The notes beneath the pieces were generated by a model. It ran no database searches and was not told the origin of the DNA. It saw only the letters and a list, made by a program, of their open reading frames with translations. Shown piece after piece: positions 26,597 to 36,663 of a stretch of DNA of 64,000 nucleotides (within the stretch, counting starts at the first letter, position 1; every line of letters begins with the position of its first letter). This DNA is from Natronorubrum sediminis (GTDB lineage: Archaea; Halobacteriota; Halobacteria; Halobacteriales; Natrialbaceae): NCBI RefSeq assembly GCF_900108095.1, contig NZ_FNWL01000005.1:181056-245055 (forward strand), written 5' to 3'. Position numbers and translations under genes: made by a program.

Positions 26597-28411
26597 TCAC
26601 TCGACGGTCACGCTCTTCGCGAGATTACGTGGTTTGTCGATCGGCCGGTCGAGCGCGTCCGCCGCGTAGTAGGAGACGAGCTGGAGTTGGACGTTCGCGA
26701 GCAACCCGGCGAGATCCGGAACCGTCTCGGGAATCTCGAGGTGAGCGTCCGCTACCTCGAGGGCGCGGTGGCCCTCCGGACAGACGGCGACGAGCGGAGC
26801 GCCGCGGGTCTGCGCCTCCGACGCGTTTTTCAGCGTCTTCTCGTCTTCCTCACCCGTGAACACCGCGAACACGGGCGTCTCCGGGGTTACCAGTGCGAGC
26901 GGCCCGTGTTTGAGTTCGCCCGAGGCGAATCCTTCCGCGTGCTCGTAGGTGATCTCCTTGAATTTGAGTGCCCCCTCGAGTGCAACCGGGAACCCGAGTC
27001 CACGGCCGATGAAGAAGTACGATTGGCTGTCCTCGTATCGGTTCGCGATCGCTTCGGCGTCCGAGCGAACGAGGATGTCGTCGAGTGCACTCGGCATCGT
27101 CGCGAGTTCGGGGAGGAACGTCTCGAAGTCGACTGCGGGTTCGCCAAAGCGATCCTCCACGATTCGCTGGCCGAGCAGCGTGAGCATGACGGCCTGCGAG
27201 GAGAACGTCTTCGTCGCGGCGACGCCGATTTCTGGGCCGGCCCGGATGAACAACGCCTCGTCGGCCTCTCGAGCAGCAGTCGAACCGACGACGTTCGTCA
27301 CGGTCACGGTGGTCGCCCCCTCGGCGGCGGCGTGGCGCAGGGCGTTCAACGTGTCTGCCGTTTCGCCACTCTGCGTCACCGCGACGACGAGCGTCTCCTC
27401 GTCGATCGGTGGCGCGGAGACGCTGTACTCGTTCGCGAGGAGTGCATCGGATTGGATTCCAGCCTGTTTCAACGTCAGCGAGCCGTACAACGCGGCGTGA
27501 TAGGACGTCCCACAGGCGACGAACTGGACGCTCGAGATGTCGTCGAACGTACCGGGTTCGAAATCGCCGAGCGAGATGCGGGCGTTCTCGGGGTCGATGC
27601 GCCCCTCGAGCGCCTGCGCTAACGCGGTTGGCTGTTCGTGAATCTCCTTGAGCATGAAATGGTCGTACTCACCCTTCCCCGCCTGTTCGGGATCCCACTC
27701 GACGGTTTCGGACTCTCGAGTGACCGGGTTGCCAGCGAGGTCAGAAAAGGTCACACCGTCGTCGTCGACGATGACGACGTCGCCGTCCTCGAGATAGACG
27801 ACGCTGTCGGTGTACTCGAGGAACGCGGGGACGTCGCTCGCGAGGAAGTACTCGCCGTCTTCGATACCGACGACGAGTGGCGAGCCCTGTCGGGCAGCGT
27901 AGAGGACGTGCTCGCCCGACAGCATGGCCGTGACGGCGTAACTCCCCTCGAGGTCGTCGATAGCCTGTCGAAATGCCGCTTCGTTGTCGAGTCCGTCGTC
28001 GAGGTAGTACTGAATGAGATGCGGAATGACCTCGGTGTCCGTATCGCTCGTGAACGTATGCCCGTACTCGGCGAGTTCCGATTTGAGGTCGGCGTAGTTC
28101 TCGATAATGCCGTTGTGAACGACGGCCACGTCTTTCGTTTCGTCCGTATGCGGGTGGGCGTTCTCGTCGGTCGGTGGCCCGTGGGTACTCCAACGAGTGT
28201 GGCCGATGCCGACCTCGCCTTCGATCGGGGTGTCACCGATCGATTGTTTCAGTTCGTCCACCTTCCCGGAGCGCTTTTCGACGTCGATACCAGCACCGTT
28301 TTGAACGGCGATACCAGCCGAATCGTAGCCGCGGTATTCGAGATTCTCGAGCCCGGTTAACAACGGTTCGAGAGCGTTTCCATCACCGACGCGGCCGATT
28401 ATTCCACACAT
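26597..28411 (-). CDS. glmS: Glutamine--fructose-6-phosphate aminotransferase (isomerising)
   Basis: Makes glucosamine-6-phosphate from fructose-6-phosphate and glutamine, the entry step to UDP-GlcNAc and surface glycans. The 604-residue protein starts at MCGIIGRVGD (28411), where Cys2 becomes the N-terminal nucleophile of the glutaminase domain. A longer ATG-less upstream extension would bury this Cys and is rejected. RWSTHGPPTDENAHPHTD is the glutaminase pocket. Two SIS domains follow: TQSGETADTLNAL near 345 and GRGLGFPVALEGALKFKEITYEHAEG near 480. The C-terminus LAKSVTVE is standard. Complete and normal length. Confidence 0.96.
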   Translation of the reverse strand: MCGIIGRVGDGNALEPLLTGLENLEYRGYDSAGIAVQNGAGIDVEKRSGKVDELKQSIGDTPIEGEVGIGHTRWSTHGPPTDENAHPHTDETKDVAVVHNGIIENYADLKSELAEYGHTFTSDTDTEVIPHLIQYYLDDGLDNEAAFRQAIDDLEGSYAVTAMLSGEHVLYAARQGSPLVVGIEDGEYFLASDVPAFLEYTDSVVYLEDGDVVIVDDDGVTFSDLAGNPVTRESETVEWDPEQAGKGEYDHFMLKEIHEQPTALAQALEGRIDPENARISLGDFEPGTFDDISSVQFVACGTSYHAALYGSLTLKQAGIQSDALLANEYSVSAPPIDEETLVVAVTQSGETADTLNALRHAAAEGATTVTVTNVVGSTAAREADEALFIRAGPEIGVAATKTFSSQAVMLTLLGQRIVEDRFGEPAVDFETFLPELATMPSALDDILVRSDAEAIANRYEDSQSYFFIGRGLGFPVALEGALKFKEITYEHAEGFASGELKHGPLALVTPETPVFAVFTGEEDEKTLKNASEAQTRGAPLVAVCPEGHRALEVADAHLEIPETVPDLAGLLANVQLQLVSYYAADALDRPIDKPRNLAKSVTVE

Positions 28412-29242
28412 GAATAGCTCACTCTCCAAACGACTGTCCGAACACGGACGGTGCTCCAGATGTCAGGGTGGGTTCTGGACGCGACCTCGAACGAACGCAC
28501 GTGTGACATCGAAACACGTCTCGTGACGGTCGTGATCGTGTCATCAGTAGTCGTTCGTCCGTGGCGACTGTTCGAGTCGGCGAACGGTGCACGGACATGA
28601 TACAGTGGTGCCCACCGGCACCCATTACTATAGACGGACTACTACCTGCGGTAGCTAGCCGGTAACAACCCCGTACGGGCGCTGTCTACGCCCTGTTAGC
28701 AAAGGCAACGGTAATCAGGAATACGATTATTTTGGGAAGACACCCCATATTTCGGACTCGAAGTGTAAATTGAGTTCTCATCAGCAGGCATTAGTTCCGG
28801 TATGTAAAGCAAACAAGCGCTCAAGGAACTGATGAAAATAGCGCTCGAGGTGTCCCACGAACGGGACGGTCGGCGACTGTCAGCGGCCATCCGAAAATGC
28901 CACGATAGGTGGTGATTTTCGGGGCCATCTGAACGCGACGACGACCGAAGAACGATCTCGAGACGAACAAACGTGAACATATTTTTCTAAATACTGTGGA
29001 AATGCGCTATTTCTGCATCATTGGCAGTCGATACGAAAGCAAATTGAACGCGTATCCGAATCCACCGTTCCGAATCACACATTTTATTACCTTTCCAGCC
29101 ATTTTTTCGCGACGATTACGCTGTTACGAGTCGAAATCGCACGAAAGCTGCATCGTTTGCCGGAACTGTCGTTCGGTCCACCGGCCAGGCGATTTCGCCT
29201 CCGATGGGCCGATTACCGCACCTGTAGGCACTCACAACACCG
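28412..29242. other. Noncoding stretch with glmS promoter and possible gene relic
   Basis: 831 bp without an intact gene. Near 28626-28633 lies TACTATAG, a TATA-like site that could serve glmS on the minus strand with a leader of about 190 nt. A small hairpin CTACC-TGC-GGTAG is at 28642-28654. Plus-strand codons 28808-28915 encode a helical fragment (QALKELMKIALEVSHE) closed by stops on both sides, perhaps a relic. The GC content falls towards 29100. Confidence 0.45.
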
Positions 29243-31303
29243 ATGAACACCCCTCTCGTCATCAATAGCTTCGACGTCCCACTCGAGGACCCAGTACTGG
29301 TCTTTACGATCGCCATGGCCGTGTTCCTCGTCGGGCCGTTACTGGTCAAGCGACTCGGCCAGCCGGGTATCGTCGGCATCGTCCTCTTCGGCGCGGCGAT
29401 TGGCCCGGGTGCGCTCGAGGTCGTCGAACACTCGGACGCGATCGAACTCCTCGGCGAGGTTGGCTTGATCTATCTCCTGTTCACGGTTGGACTCGAACTC
29501 GACATTCAAGGGTTCAAAGAGGCACCGGAGAACGCGGCGCTGTTCGGCCTGGCGAGTTTCTTCATCCCGTTTACGATCGGGACGGCAGCAACGCACCTGA
29601 TTCTCGGGCTCGACATCTGGGCAGCGCTTTTGCTTTCGTCGGTATTCGCCTCGCACACGCTGCTCGCGTACCCGATCGTCAATCGATTAGGCGTCACGAA
29701 AAACCGCGCCGTCACGGCGGTTTTCGGCGGGATTCTCTTTACGGATACGCTCGCGCTCGTCGTACTCGCGATCGTGACCGGTGCCGTCGACGGCGGACTC
29801 ACCGTCTGGTTGTTCGTGCAAGTCATCGGCTCGCTCGCCATCCTCTTTGGGAGCGCATTGTTCGTGTTGCCGCCGGTGTCTCGGTGGTTCTTCCAGAGTT
29901 TCAGCGAGGAGAGTTACTTCGAGTTCCTGTTCGTGATGGTCGGTATCTTCGCCGCAGCGAGTCTCGCCGAACTACTCGATCTCTCTGGCATTCTTGGGGC
30001 GTTTATCGCCGGAATCGCACTCAATCAGATGATCCCACAGGGCGGCACGCTGATGAACCGAATCGAGTTCGTCGGCAACGCTTTCTTTATCCCGTTCTTC
30101 CTCTTGCACGTCGGCATGCTCGTCGACCCGAGCGTGATCCTCGACGGGCCGGAGACATTGCAGATCACCGCGCTCATCGTCGTCGTGATGGTCCTCGGCA
30201 AAGGCGCCGCGGCGTGGCTCGTCGCCGAGATTCAGGGATACACGACCAACGAGCGAAACGTCATCTTCGGCCTCTCCGTCGGGCAGGCCGCAGCGGCACT
30301 GGCGATCACCCTCATCGGTTTCGATGCCGGACTCTTCGGTGCGGAAGTGCTCAACGCCGTCGTCCTCATGTTGCTCGTCACGGCACTCTTGAGTCCGTGG
30401 GTAACCGAGCGCGCGGCGAGAAGCGTCGCACTCGAGCGCGAGGTCGGCGACGGAGACGACAGCGCCAAAGACCCCAACATCCTGTTGCCGCTGTCGCACA
30501 ACGCCGAGTTACAACAGCGCCTCCTCGAGCTTTCCTTTATCCTCAAGGGTGAGCAAGGTGGTGAACCCGTTCACGTGATGACGGTCATCCAGCCAAACGG
30601 CGACCGGGCGACCGAGACGGAAGTCGCCTCCGTCTCCGAGGATCTCGAGGGGCTCGCGGCGGCAGGCAGCGCCGCCGAGGTCCCAATCGAAACCGAAACG
30701 CGCGTGAATCACAATATCGCGTCCGGGATCGTCCAGGGAGCAGTCGAGGTGCAGTCGAACCAGATCATCATGGGCTGGGACGCGAGTTCGACGTTCCGCC
30801 ATCGGATCTTCGGGAGTACGATCGATCAGGTGCTCGAGCAGACGACGCTCCCCGTGATGATCTCACGACTCGGACACCCGATCAACACGACGAAACGGAT
30901 CTTCGTGGTCGTCCCGATCGGGGCCGATCACCACGAAGGATTCTACGAGGCCGTCCACAGCGTCAAGCGAATCGCCACGAGCCTCGGTGCGGAGTTGAAC
31001 GTGATCGTCGTCGACGGCTCGGCCCACCAGTTCGAGCAACTGTTCAGCCTCGTCGAAGAAGACGTCCCGGCGGATTTCGACGAAATATCCGACTGGAGCC
31101 AACTGCTGACGAGCCTCGAGGACAAAACCGAAGACGACGACCTGGTCGTGACGATCTCACCCCGTCGCGGCGACGTCGGCTGGCACGAGGAACTCGAGGA
31201 TCTGCCGGCGCGATTGAGCGAGTTGCCACCGGAGTCGTTCATCACGATTCATCCGCGACAGGGCGAACCGGAGTACGACCGACAGTACCTGCGCCTGAAA
31301 TAG
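29243..31303 (+). CDS. CPA2-type cation:proton antiporter with C-terminal USP-like domain
   Basis: 686-residue membrane protein. Residues about 15-395 contain about twelve membrane segments of the Kef/NapA-type exchanger. The family motif GGILFTDTLALVVLA near 165 has the Asp of the ion-binding helix. After the membrane domain, residues about 410-686 are soluble and contain two universal-stress-protein-like modules (QIIMGWDASSTFRHRIFGSTIDQVLEQT, VVPIGADHHEGFYEAV). These probably sense nucleotides or pH. K+ or Na+ efflux is expected, and no Trk or KTN subunit is next to it. Monocistronic with an AT-rich upstream region. Confidence 0.86.
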   Translation: MNTPLVINSFDVPLEDPVLVFTIAMAVFLVGPLLVKRLGQPGIVGIVLFGAAIGPGALEVVEHSDAIELLGEVGLIYLLFTVGLELDIQGFKEAPENAALFGLASFFIPFTIGTAATHLILGLDIWAALLLSSVFASHTLLAYPIVNRLGVTKNRAVTAVFGGILFTDTLALVVLAIVTGAVDGGLTVWLFVQVIGSLAILFGSALFVLPPVSRWFFQSFSEESYFEFLFVMVGIFAAASLAELLDLSGILGAFIAGIALNQMIPQGGTLMNRIEFVGNAFFIPFFLLHVGMLVDPSVILDGPETLQITALIVVVMVLGKGAAAWLVAEIQGYTTNERNVIFGLSVGQAAAALAITLIGFDAGLFGAEVLNAVVLMLLVTALLSPWVTERAARSVALEREVGDGDDSAKDPNILLPLSHNAELQQRLLELSFILKGEQGGEPVHVMTVIQPNGDRATETEVASVSEDLEGLAAAGSAAEVPIETETRVNHNIASGIVQGAVEVQSNQIIMGWDASSTFRHRIFGSTIDQVLEQTTLPVMISRLGHPINTTKRIFVVVPIGADHHEGFYEAVHSVKRIATSLGAELNVIVVDGSAHQFEQLFSLVEEDVPADFDEISDWSQLLTSLEDKTEDDDLVVTISPRRGDVGWHEELEDLPARLSELPPESFITIHPRQGEPEYDRQYLRLK

Positions 31304-31551
31304 GCTGCGGGGTGTCGGATTCTGCGGGCGGCCTGTGGCGTCGGGTGGGTCGGTCGGTTAGGCGGCGTCGCCGGCTGGTGAACACACCACGGTTCCGGTC
31401 CAGACCCCACGCAGGGACGGTGTCGGGGTGGGTGCGGAAACGACGTCCCAGCGTGCGCGGTCGCGAGTCTGTCACTCGAGTGCGTGTCCCGGCGACGCAG
31501 AAATTGAGAACGAATCGCCACACCTTTGGCAGTTCCAATGAACTACATGGT

Positions 31552-31734
31552 ATGGGTTTTGGTAGCTACGATGAATCCGAGCAGCAGCAACAGACTGCCG
31601 ACGACGAGGACGACGTCGAAGCAGTGAACGTTCACGAAAACGATCACGACGGGAAATTGTCGTTCGAATCCGATGCGACGACCGACGAACTCGTCTCGCA
31701 ACTCGGCTCGATGAAAGACAGCGACGAAGAGTAA
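31552..31734 (+). CDS. DUF5786 family small acidic protein
   Basis: 60-residue haloarchaeal protein starting MGFGSYDESEQQQQ and ending LVSQLGSMKDSDEE. The family is widespread, very acidic and of unknown function. ATG 31552 is chosen, because an upstream start (31312) would add about 80 residues of low-quality sequence. Monocistronic. It is followed by a MITE-like element. Confidence 0.8.
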   Translation: MGFGSYDESEQQQQTADDEDDVEAVNVHENDHDGKLSFESDATTDELVSQLGSMKDSDEE

Positions 31735-31828
31735 TCGGCGACGCGGTGGCGAGTGTTTTCTGCATGTCCTCGAGTGTGTGTTGACTATGCTCTGTTGAAA
31801 TGCTTGAAACATGACATATCTCAGGAGC

Positions 31829-32141
31829 CCTGCTGAATACAAGGCGCGAATGTGGCACGGATCTGAGCGTGATCAACGCAGTGGGTTGAACGATCAGTAC
31901 AGGCGAACCTCTTTTCGCCTCGGGTGCGCTTGGCGCTCCGCTCGACGAAAACCCGTTCATGCCAAAAAGCCGGTCTCGCTTCGCTCGACCGGCGAATCGC
32001 GCTCACTACCGGGTCCTTCGGACCGCTCGTTCGCGCGAATGCTCGTGTTCGATTCGCACGTATAGTGAGCGGATGGTTCACTGATTTTGACGTGGAACAA
32101 ACGAAGTCGGCGTGCTGCACTAATCCTCTGTATTCAGCAGG
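31829..32141. mobile_element. MITE-like element with terminal inverted repeats
   Basis: A 313-bp noncoding unit bounded by a perfect 12-bp inverted repeat CCTGCTGAATAC (31829-31840) and GTATTCAGCAGG (32130-32141), with partial agreement continuing inward. The interior holds no transposase. The sequence just outside on the left (CTCTGTTGAAA at 31790-31800) resembles ends of haloarchaeal insertion sequences. No clear target-site duplication was found. Lies between a DUF5786 gene and an HTH_10 regulator. Confidence 0.55.
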
Positions 32142-32183
32142 CGACTTCTATCAGCTGTTAAGAATTTTAACAGGGCCTGTCAA

Positions 32184-32903
32184 CTACCGTTGACACAGCG
32201 TCGACGTACAAAGTTGACCAATTGCCCGACGTAACCGCTGTGAGACGGCGGATTTCGAGACACCGAGTCGCTCGGCCAATTCGTCCTGTGAGATGCCACG
32301 AGGCACCTCGAAGTAACCCTCCTCGTAGGCGACGGCGAGGAGTTGTTGTTGTTTGTCCGTCAGTGCGACGACGCCGTCGTCGTCGTCGTCCGACACCCGA
32401 AGATGATCGACGGAGACCGAAATCTCTCGCTCTCGGCAGCACTCGTTGAACGAAATTAGTCGGTCTCGGCTGGGGAAGTGAAACTGCGCGAGCCAGCCGT
32501 CGCGCGAACTCGAGAGGTCGAGCAGGCGGCCGCCGACCGACGCGGCTCGAGCGATAATTGGGATCGTCTCGTCGGTTCGAACGAGGCGATAGATCCGTCG
32601 GTCGGGGTAGCGGTCAACGAGCACTGGTTCGGTAACCGTGGGGTCGACCGCGAGGGCGGTTTCGAAGGCGTCGAACGACTCGCCGGAGACGGAACAGAAC
32701 ACGAGCGTGCGCCCCGTCTCGACGGTCGTCCAGTACTCCGGCGTGACCGTCACGGTCGGTACGCGACGCAGCGTTGGCCCGAGCAACAGCGAAGGGTGCT
32801 CGAGTCGGAGTTGGGTGACGATGCCGCCGTCGGCCTGCGACTCGAGAACCGTCCCGTCTCGGTCGTATTCTTGGTGCTCGGTGCTCACAGAGAGATCTCC
32901 CAT
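32184..32903 (-). CDS. HTH_10 transcriptional regulator
   Basis: 239-residue regulator. The C-terminal HTH_10 is visible from LTDKQQQLLAVAYEEGYFEVPRGISQ through QDELAERLGVSKSAVSQRLRRA. The N-terminal two thirds are a sensing domain of the haloarchaeal Bat-like family (LRLEHPSLLLGPTLRRV, TVETGRTLVFCSVSG) with no recognisable PAS or GAF. Similar in type to the regulators at 11645 and 33209. Target unknown. The last codons approach the MITE edge within 45 bp. Confidence 0.86.
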   Translation of the reverse strand: MGDLSVSTEHQEYDRDGTVLESQADGGIVTQLRLEHPSLLLGPTLRRVPTVTVTPEYWTTVETGRTLVFCSVSGESFDAFETALAVDPTVTEPVLVDRYPDRRIYRLVRTDETIPIIARAASVGGRLLDLSSSRDGWLAQFHFPSRDRLISFNECCREREISVSVDHLRVSDDDDDGVVALTDKQQQLLAVAYEEGYFEVPRGISQDELAERLGVSKSAVSQRLRRAIGQLCTSTLCQR

Positions 32904-33208
32904 CCGGAGAGACGGGTGCTGTAAGTGCTCGTTACCGTAGACTCACTCATCGAGTGTCACATTCGACGCCGCGCGCATGGTGATAGACGCTATACAGCAA
33001 ATCGTATCGGCTTTCGATGCTATACCTATTCAGGCGTCGTTCCTGCTGAGTGTTCGCCCCTGAGAGAAATAGTCGATTACCGAGCGCAGACGCTGTCGTT
33101 CGCGAAAGTAAGACGGCGATACCGGATACAGAGGTGAATCCTCGAGCCAAACGACGGCGATCCGTCAGCTCGGATCCACCAGCTGCGACCGCGGTGGAGA
33201 GACCGCGC
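32904..33208. other. Noncoding gap between two HTH_10 genes
   Basis: 305 bp. Contains minus-strand promoter sequence for neither gene that I can identify with certainty. No gene seen. Confidence 0.4.
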
Positions 33209-36200
33209 TCACGCCCGGTCGTCGAAGAGCGACGAGAATACCTTCCCCTGTGCAACCCGGAGGTGACGGCTGAACGTCGGTTGGGAAACGCCCAGCGAAT
33301 CGGCCACTTCCTCGCCGGTGCTCTCCCGGGGCCACGCGAAGAAGCCGCCGTAGTACGCCGCCTCGAGCGTTCGGAGCTGTCGCTCGGAGAGCGTCCGGCG
33401 AAGGTCGGCGTCGAATGGTTGGCCGGAGTGAATCGAGCGGTCGCGGTCCCGACGAGCCAGCAAATCGACGTCGCCACTGGTTCGCTCGAGCACCTCGAGG
33501 ATCGATCTCACGTCGGTCGATCTGGGCACCTCGAGCACGAATCGGGTTCGATCGCCAGCGGGTGCCACCGACTGAACCCTGGCCCCGTGAGTTGCGAGTG
33601 ACTCCGCGACGGTTGGCTCGGCGAGGACGAACTCGTAGAGCGGTTCCGACTCATCGCCGACGCGCCGACCGGTTTCGACCGATTCGATGGCGTCGACGAC
33701 GGACTGGGCGGTACCGGCCTCGTCATCCCGGACGGCACAGTACACCGTCGACGCACCCGTCGCTCGCGGAACGATGGCCTGCACGGTGAGTTCTCCGCCG
33801 ACCTCGTGAGCGATGGCCGAGAGCGCGTCACCGTCGCCGTCGTCATCGCGTCGAACGGCCACCTCGAGTTCGGTGAGGCGATCCGCGAGGAGCGCTCGTT
33901 TGCGTTCGTCCGCGGCGAGCGCGTAGCTCGTGACCGTCGCGAGTTCCAGATAGCGCTCGCGAATGGAGTCGTCGAACGCCGACGGCGTGTCTGCGAACGC
34001 GGTGAGCATGCCATAACAGCGTCCGTCGACGACGAGTGGGACGGCCAGCGCGGATCGTCGACCCTCCTCGAGCGCTCGTCGCCGCCACCCCTGATCGGGT
34101 TGCGTTCCGTCGGCGTCGATTGCGTCGACGACGACCGGTTCGAGCGTCGTCGCAGCGAGCGCGGCCGGGTGCGTCCCCTCCAGGCTCGCGTCGTCGGTCT
34201 TCGAACGGCGGGGATCGACAGTGTCGGCCGGAATCGCCACCGGCTCGAGGTCGTCGACGTCGTCCCCCGCCCACGCCTCCGGCACGATTCGTTCGGACCC
34301 GGTGTCGATGCGACCGATCCACGCCAACTCGACCGCTCCGGCGGACTCCTCGAGGGGGATCGAAGTCGCGGCCTCACAGCACGTTCGTTCGATCTCACCG
34401 CGAGAGTCACAGGCCAGGATGTCCCGTTCGTGTTCGCGGAGACGCTGGCAGCGCTCGAGGGCCGTCTCGAGTCGGCGGTTCTCGGCGAGGGTTGCCCGGC
34501 GATCCGCCGCGGACTCGAGGGCGTCGAGTGCGGTGGCACCGACCCGGCCGATGGCGAGGAGTGGCTCTCGATCGATTCGCTCGAACGCTAACGGATCGGA
34601 ACTGGCCACGAGAGCGATTCCGTGTGGTGGGAGGGGGACGACGAGCAACCGTTCGGCACGGAGCCCTCCCTGCGTGAGGAGCGACTCACACTCCGCGCGG
34701 TCGAAAACGGTCGCGGTGATTTCGGGTGGATCCACTGTTCCCGACTCGCCTCGCCCGCTCGAATCGGACCCGTCCGCCCCGTGCTCGAGCAAACTCGAAA
34801 GGGGAGGCGTGTCGCGGTCGATCGACGCGAGTTCGCCAGGAGAACGCGAGGTCGGAGTGACGACCGTTTCCGGTCGAAGGGCGTCGTCGTCGAGTCGGTA
34901 CCAGGCACCGAGGTCGCCACCGCTGTACTCGAGGATGGCCTCAAGAACGGCCGACGTAACGTCTGAGAAACTCTCGGCGTCCCGGATTTCGTCGGTCGCC
35001 GACTCGAGTGTCTCGAGCGTGCCGGCTGGCGATCGGGTTCTGTCGCGGACGACGCAGAGCGTTCGGTCGTCAGCCGAGAGTGGTGTGACGAATACGTCGA
35101 CCGGCACCGAATCGTCGCCGGCGGTGAGTGTGCCCGTAAGCGGGTCCATCCACCGGACGAGCGGCGACCTCGCACGCTCGTGAATCGCGGCCGCGAGCGC
35201 GTCGTCGAACACGGCCTCGAGTCCGCGACCGACGAGCGTGTCGTCCTCGGTCAACTCGAGTGTTGTGGCGTTCGCGAACGAAATCGTCTCTCCCTCGAGG
35301 ACGAGAACGCCGTCGCCGAGCGCGTCGACGACGGACTCGAGCAGATCGAATCGGGTTCGGTCGACGGCCGTGGAACCGTCGGGCGGAACCGCCCGTGCGT
35401 GCACGGTGAACCCAGTGTTCGTGTCCGTATCCGAGTCTCCGTCTGTGTCTGTCTCCCAGCCTGTCTCTGTATTTATCTCTGTTTCTGTACCTTCGTCAGC
35501 GTCGACCACACCGGCTTCGTGGGGAGAGACCGTGACTGCGAGACGTGTCTCGAGGGATGGATACGGCGTCTCGAACTCGACGGCCGAGTTCGTCCGGGCG
35601 GCCTCGAGCGCTCGCTCGTAAAACGTCGACCTGACGCGTTCGTCGAGGAGGTCCCAGATGACAGTTCCCGTAGGCGACGAGTCCGTCGTCTCGAACAGGT
35701 CGCGGGCCGCGGCGTTCGCCTGCCTGATCTCCCACTGCGGGCCGAGGGTAAACAGCGGGTCGTCGATCGAATCGAGGACGGTCTGGGTCGAATCGGCTGC
35801 GCCAGTCGCTGGACTCGAGACGGGCAAGAGCGTGAGGACGACGCCCGTCACTCGTGGATCCGCGAGTCGGTTTCGAGCCGAGAGTTCGGCGGCGCTCCAG
35901 GTGCCGTCGCCGCGTCCGATTCGCGCCGACACTCGCTCGTTCGCTCCGAGCGCCCCCCTCGAGACGCGTTCGAAGACAGTCTGCACCCGCTCGCGGTCGT
36001 CCGGGTGGACGAGTTGGGCGAGCGGCGTTCCCTCGAGTTCCGCGGGTGTGTAGCCCAATCGCTCGTCGACGGCACCGTTCGCGGAGACGATCGTCGCCGA
36101 CTCGTCGAGGACGCACACGAGGGCGTCGGATCGCTCGAGAATCGACTCCGTGGTGCCGTCGGATTCCATCGCGTGTTGATACTGTCGCGCAGCAGTTTTC

Positions 36201-36580
36201 ACGCGCGTGCCGACGAGCGACGCGGGATCCTCGGAATCGACGACGACGCTCGCGCCCGCCTCGAGGGCTCGCTCTTCTCTCCTCGCATCCGCCGCGTGGC
36301 CGGTGACGGCGACGATCGGAACGCTGTCACTTCGCGTGCGAATCCCTGCGATCGGGGGTGGCTCGCCCGAGTCGGGGTCGAACTGACAGACGACGCAGTG
36401 AATATCGAGGCGGGCGAGTCGCTCGAGGGCGCTCGCGAGCGAGCGTTCGCGAACGAGCGAGACCGAATCGAACTGCGAGGAGAGCGTGGCCATCGTGGCG
36501 TCGATCTGACTCGAGTCGCCGACGACGAGAACGCGAAGCACGTCGCCCGTGGGGACGGGGGAGTCACTCACCGACGGCAC
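33209..36580 (-). CDS. Large PAS/GAF sensor with C-terminal HTH_10 (Bat-like)
   Basis: 1123-residue soluble sensor-regulator. Order: degenerate receiver-like domain (1-130); PAS domain near 150-260 (ALVCVLDESATIVSANGAVDERLGYTP); a second PAS near 270-360; a Thr/Asp/Glu-rich linker near 370-395; a third PAS (LLESVVDALGDGVLVLEGETISFANA); a GAF-like region; a second GAF near 740-900; the bacterio-opsin activator domain; and HTH_10 at the end (LSERQLRTLEAAYYGGFFAWPRESTGEEVADSLGVSQPTFSRHLR). The receiver's usual acceptor Asp is replaced (CVVCQFDP where SD is expected), so phosphotransfer is unlikely. Start is GTG 36580. A nearer GTG at 36571 is possible. Confidence 0.88.
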   Translation of the reverse strand: MPSVSDSPVPTGDVLRVLVVGDSSQIDATMATLSSQFDSVSLVRERSLASALERLARLDIHCVVCQFDPDSGEPPPIAGIRTRSDSVPIVAVTGHAADARREERALEAGASVVVDSEDPASLVGTRVKTAARQYQHAMESDGTTESILERSDALVCVLDESATIVSANGAVDERLGYTPAELEGTPLAQLVHPDDRERVQTVFERVSRGALGANERVSARIGRGDGTWSAAELSARNRLADPRVTGVVLTLLPVSSPATGAADSTQTVLDSIDDPLFTLGPQWEIRQANAAARDLFETTDSSPTGTVIWDLLDERVRSTFYERALEAARTNSAVEFETPYPSLETRLAVTVSPHEAGVVDADEGTETEINTETGWETDTDGDSDTDTNTGFTVHARAVPPDGSTAVDRTRFDLLESVVDALGDGVLVLEGETISFANATTLELTEDDTLVGRGLEAVFDDALAAAIHERARSPLVRWMDPLTGTLTAGDDSVPVDVFVTPLSADDRTLCVVRDRTRSPAGTLETLESATDEIRDAESFSDVTSAVLEAILEYSGGDLGAWYRLDDDALRPETVVTPTSRSPGELASIDRDTPPLSSLLEHGADGSDSSGRGESGTVDPPEITATVFDRAECESLLTQGGLRAERLLVVPLPPHGIALVASSDPLAFERIDREPLLAIGRVGATALDALESAADRRATLAENRRLETALERCQRLREHERDILACDSRGEIERTCCEAATSIPLEESAGAVELAWIGRIDTGSERIVPEAWAGDDVDDLEPVAIPADTVDPRRSKTDDASLEGTHPAALAATTLEPVVVDAIDADGTQPDQGWRRRALEEGRRSALAVPLVVDGRCYGMLTAFADTPSAFDDSIRERYLELATVTSYALAADERKRALLADRLTELEVAVRRDDDGDGDALSAIAHEVGGELTVQAIVPRATGASTVYCAVRDDEAGTAQSVVDAIESVETGRRVGDESEPLYEFVLAEPTVAESLATHGARVQSVAPAGDRTRFVLEVPRSTDVRSILEVLERTSGDVDLLARRDRDRSIHSGQPFDADLRRTLSERQLRTLEAAYYGGFFAWPRESTGEEVADSLGVSQPTFSRHLRVAQGKVFSSLFDDRA

Positions 36581-36663
36581 CTCCGGAATCGGGCGTGAGT
36601 AGCGAGAGCGGAGTGCTAGAAGCGACCGCGCGGAATCGTGGATTGTGGACGGTCGGCGGCCGA

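Noticed and set aside
28808..28915. Fragment KQALKELMKIALEVSHERDGR resembling the start of a DisA_N (diadenylate cyclase) domain next to an antiporter
   Set aside because: Only about 35 codons between stops, similarity limited to one helix, and the residues after it do not follow the domain. Too weak to call a pseudogene.
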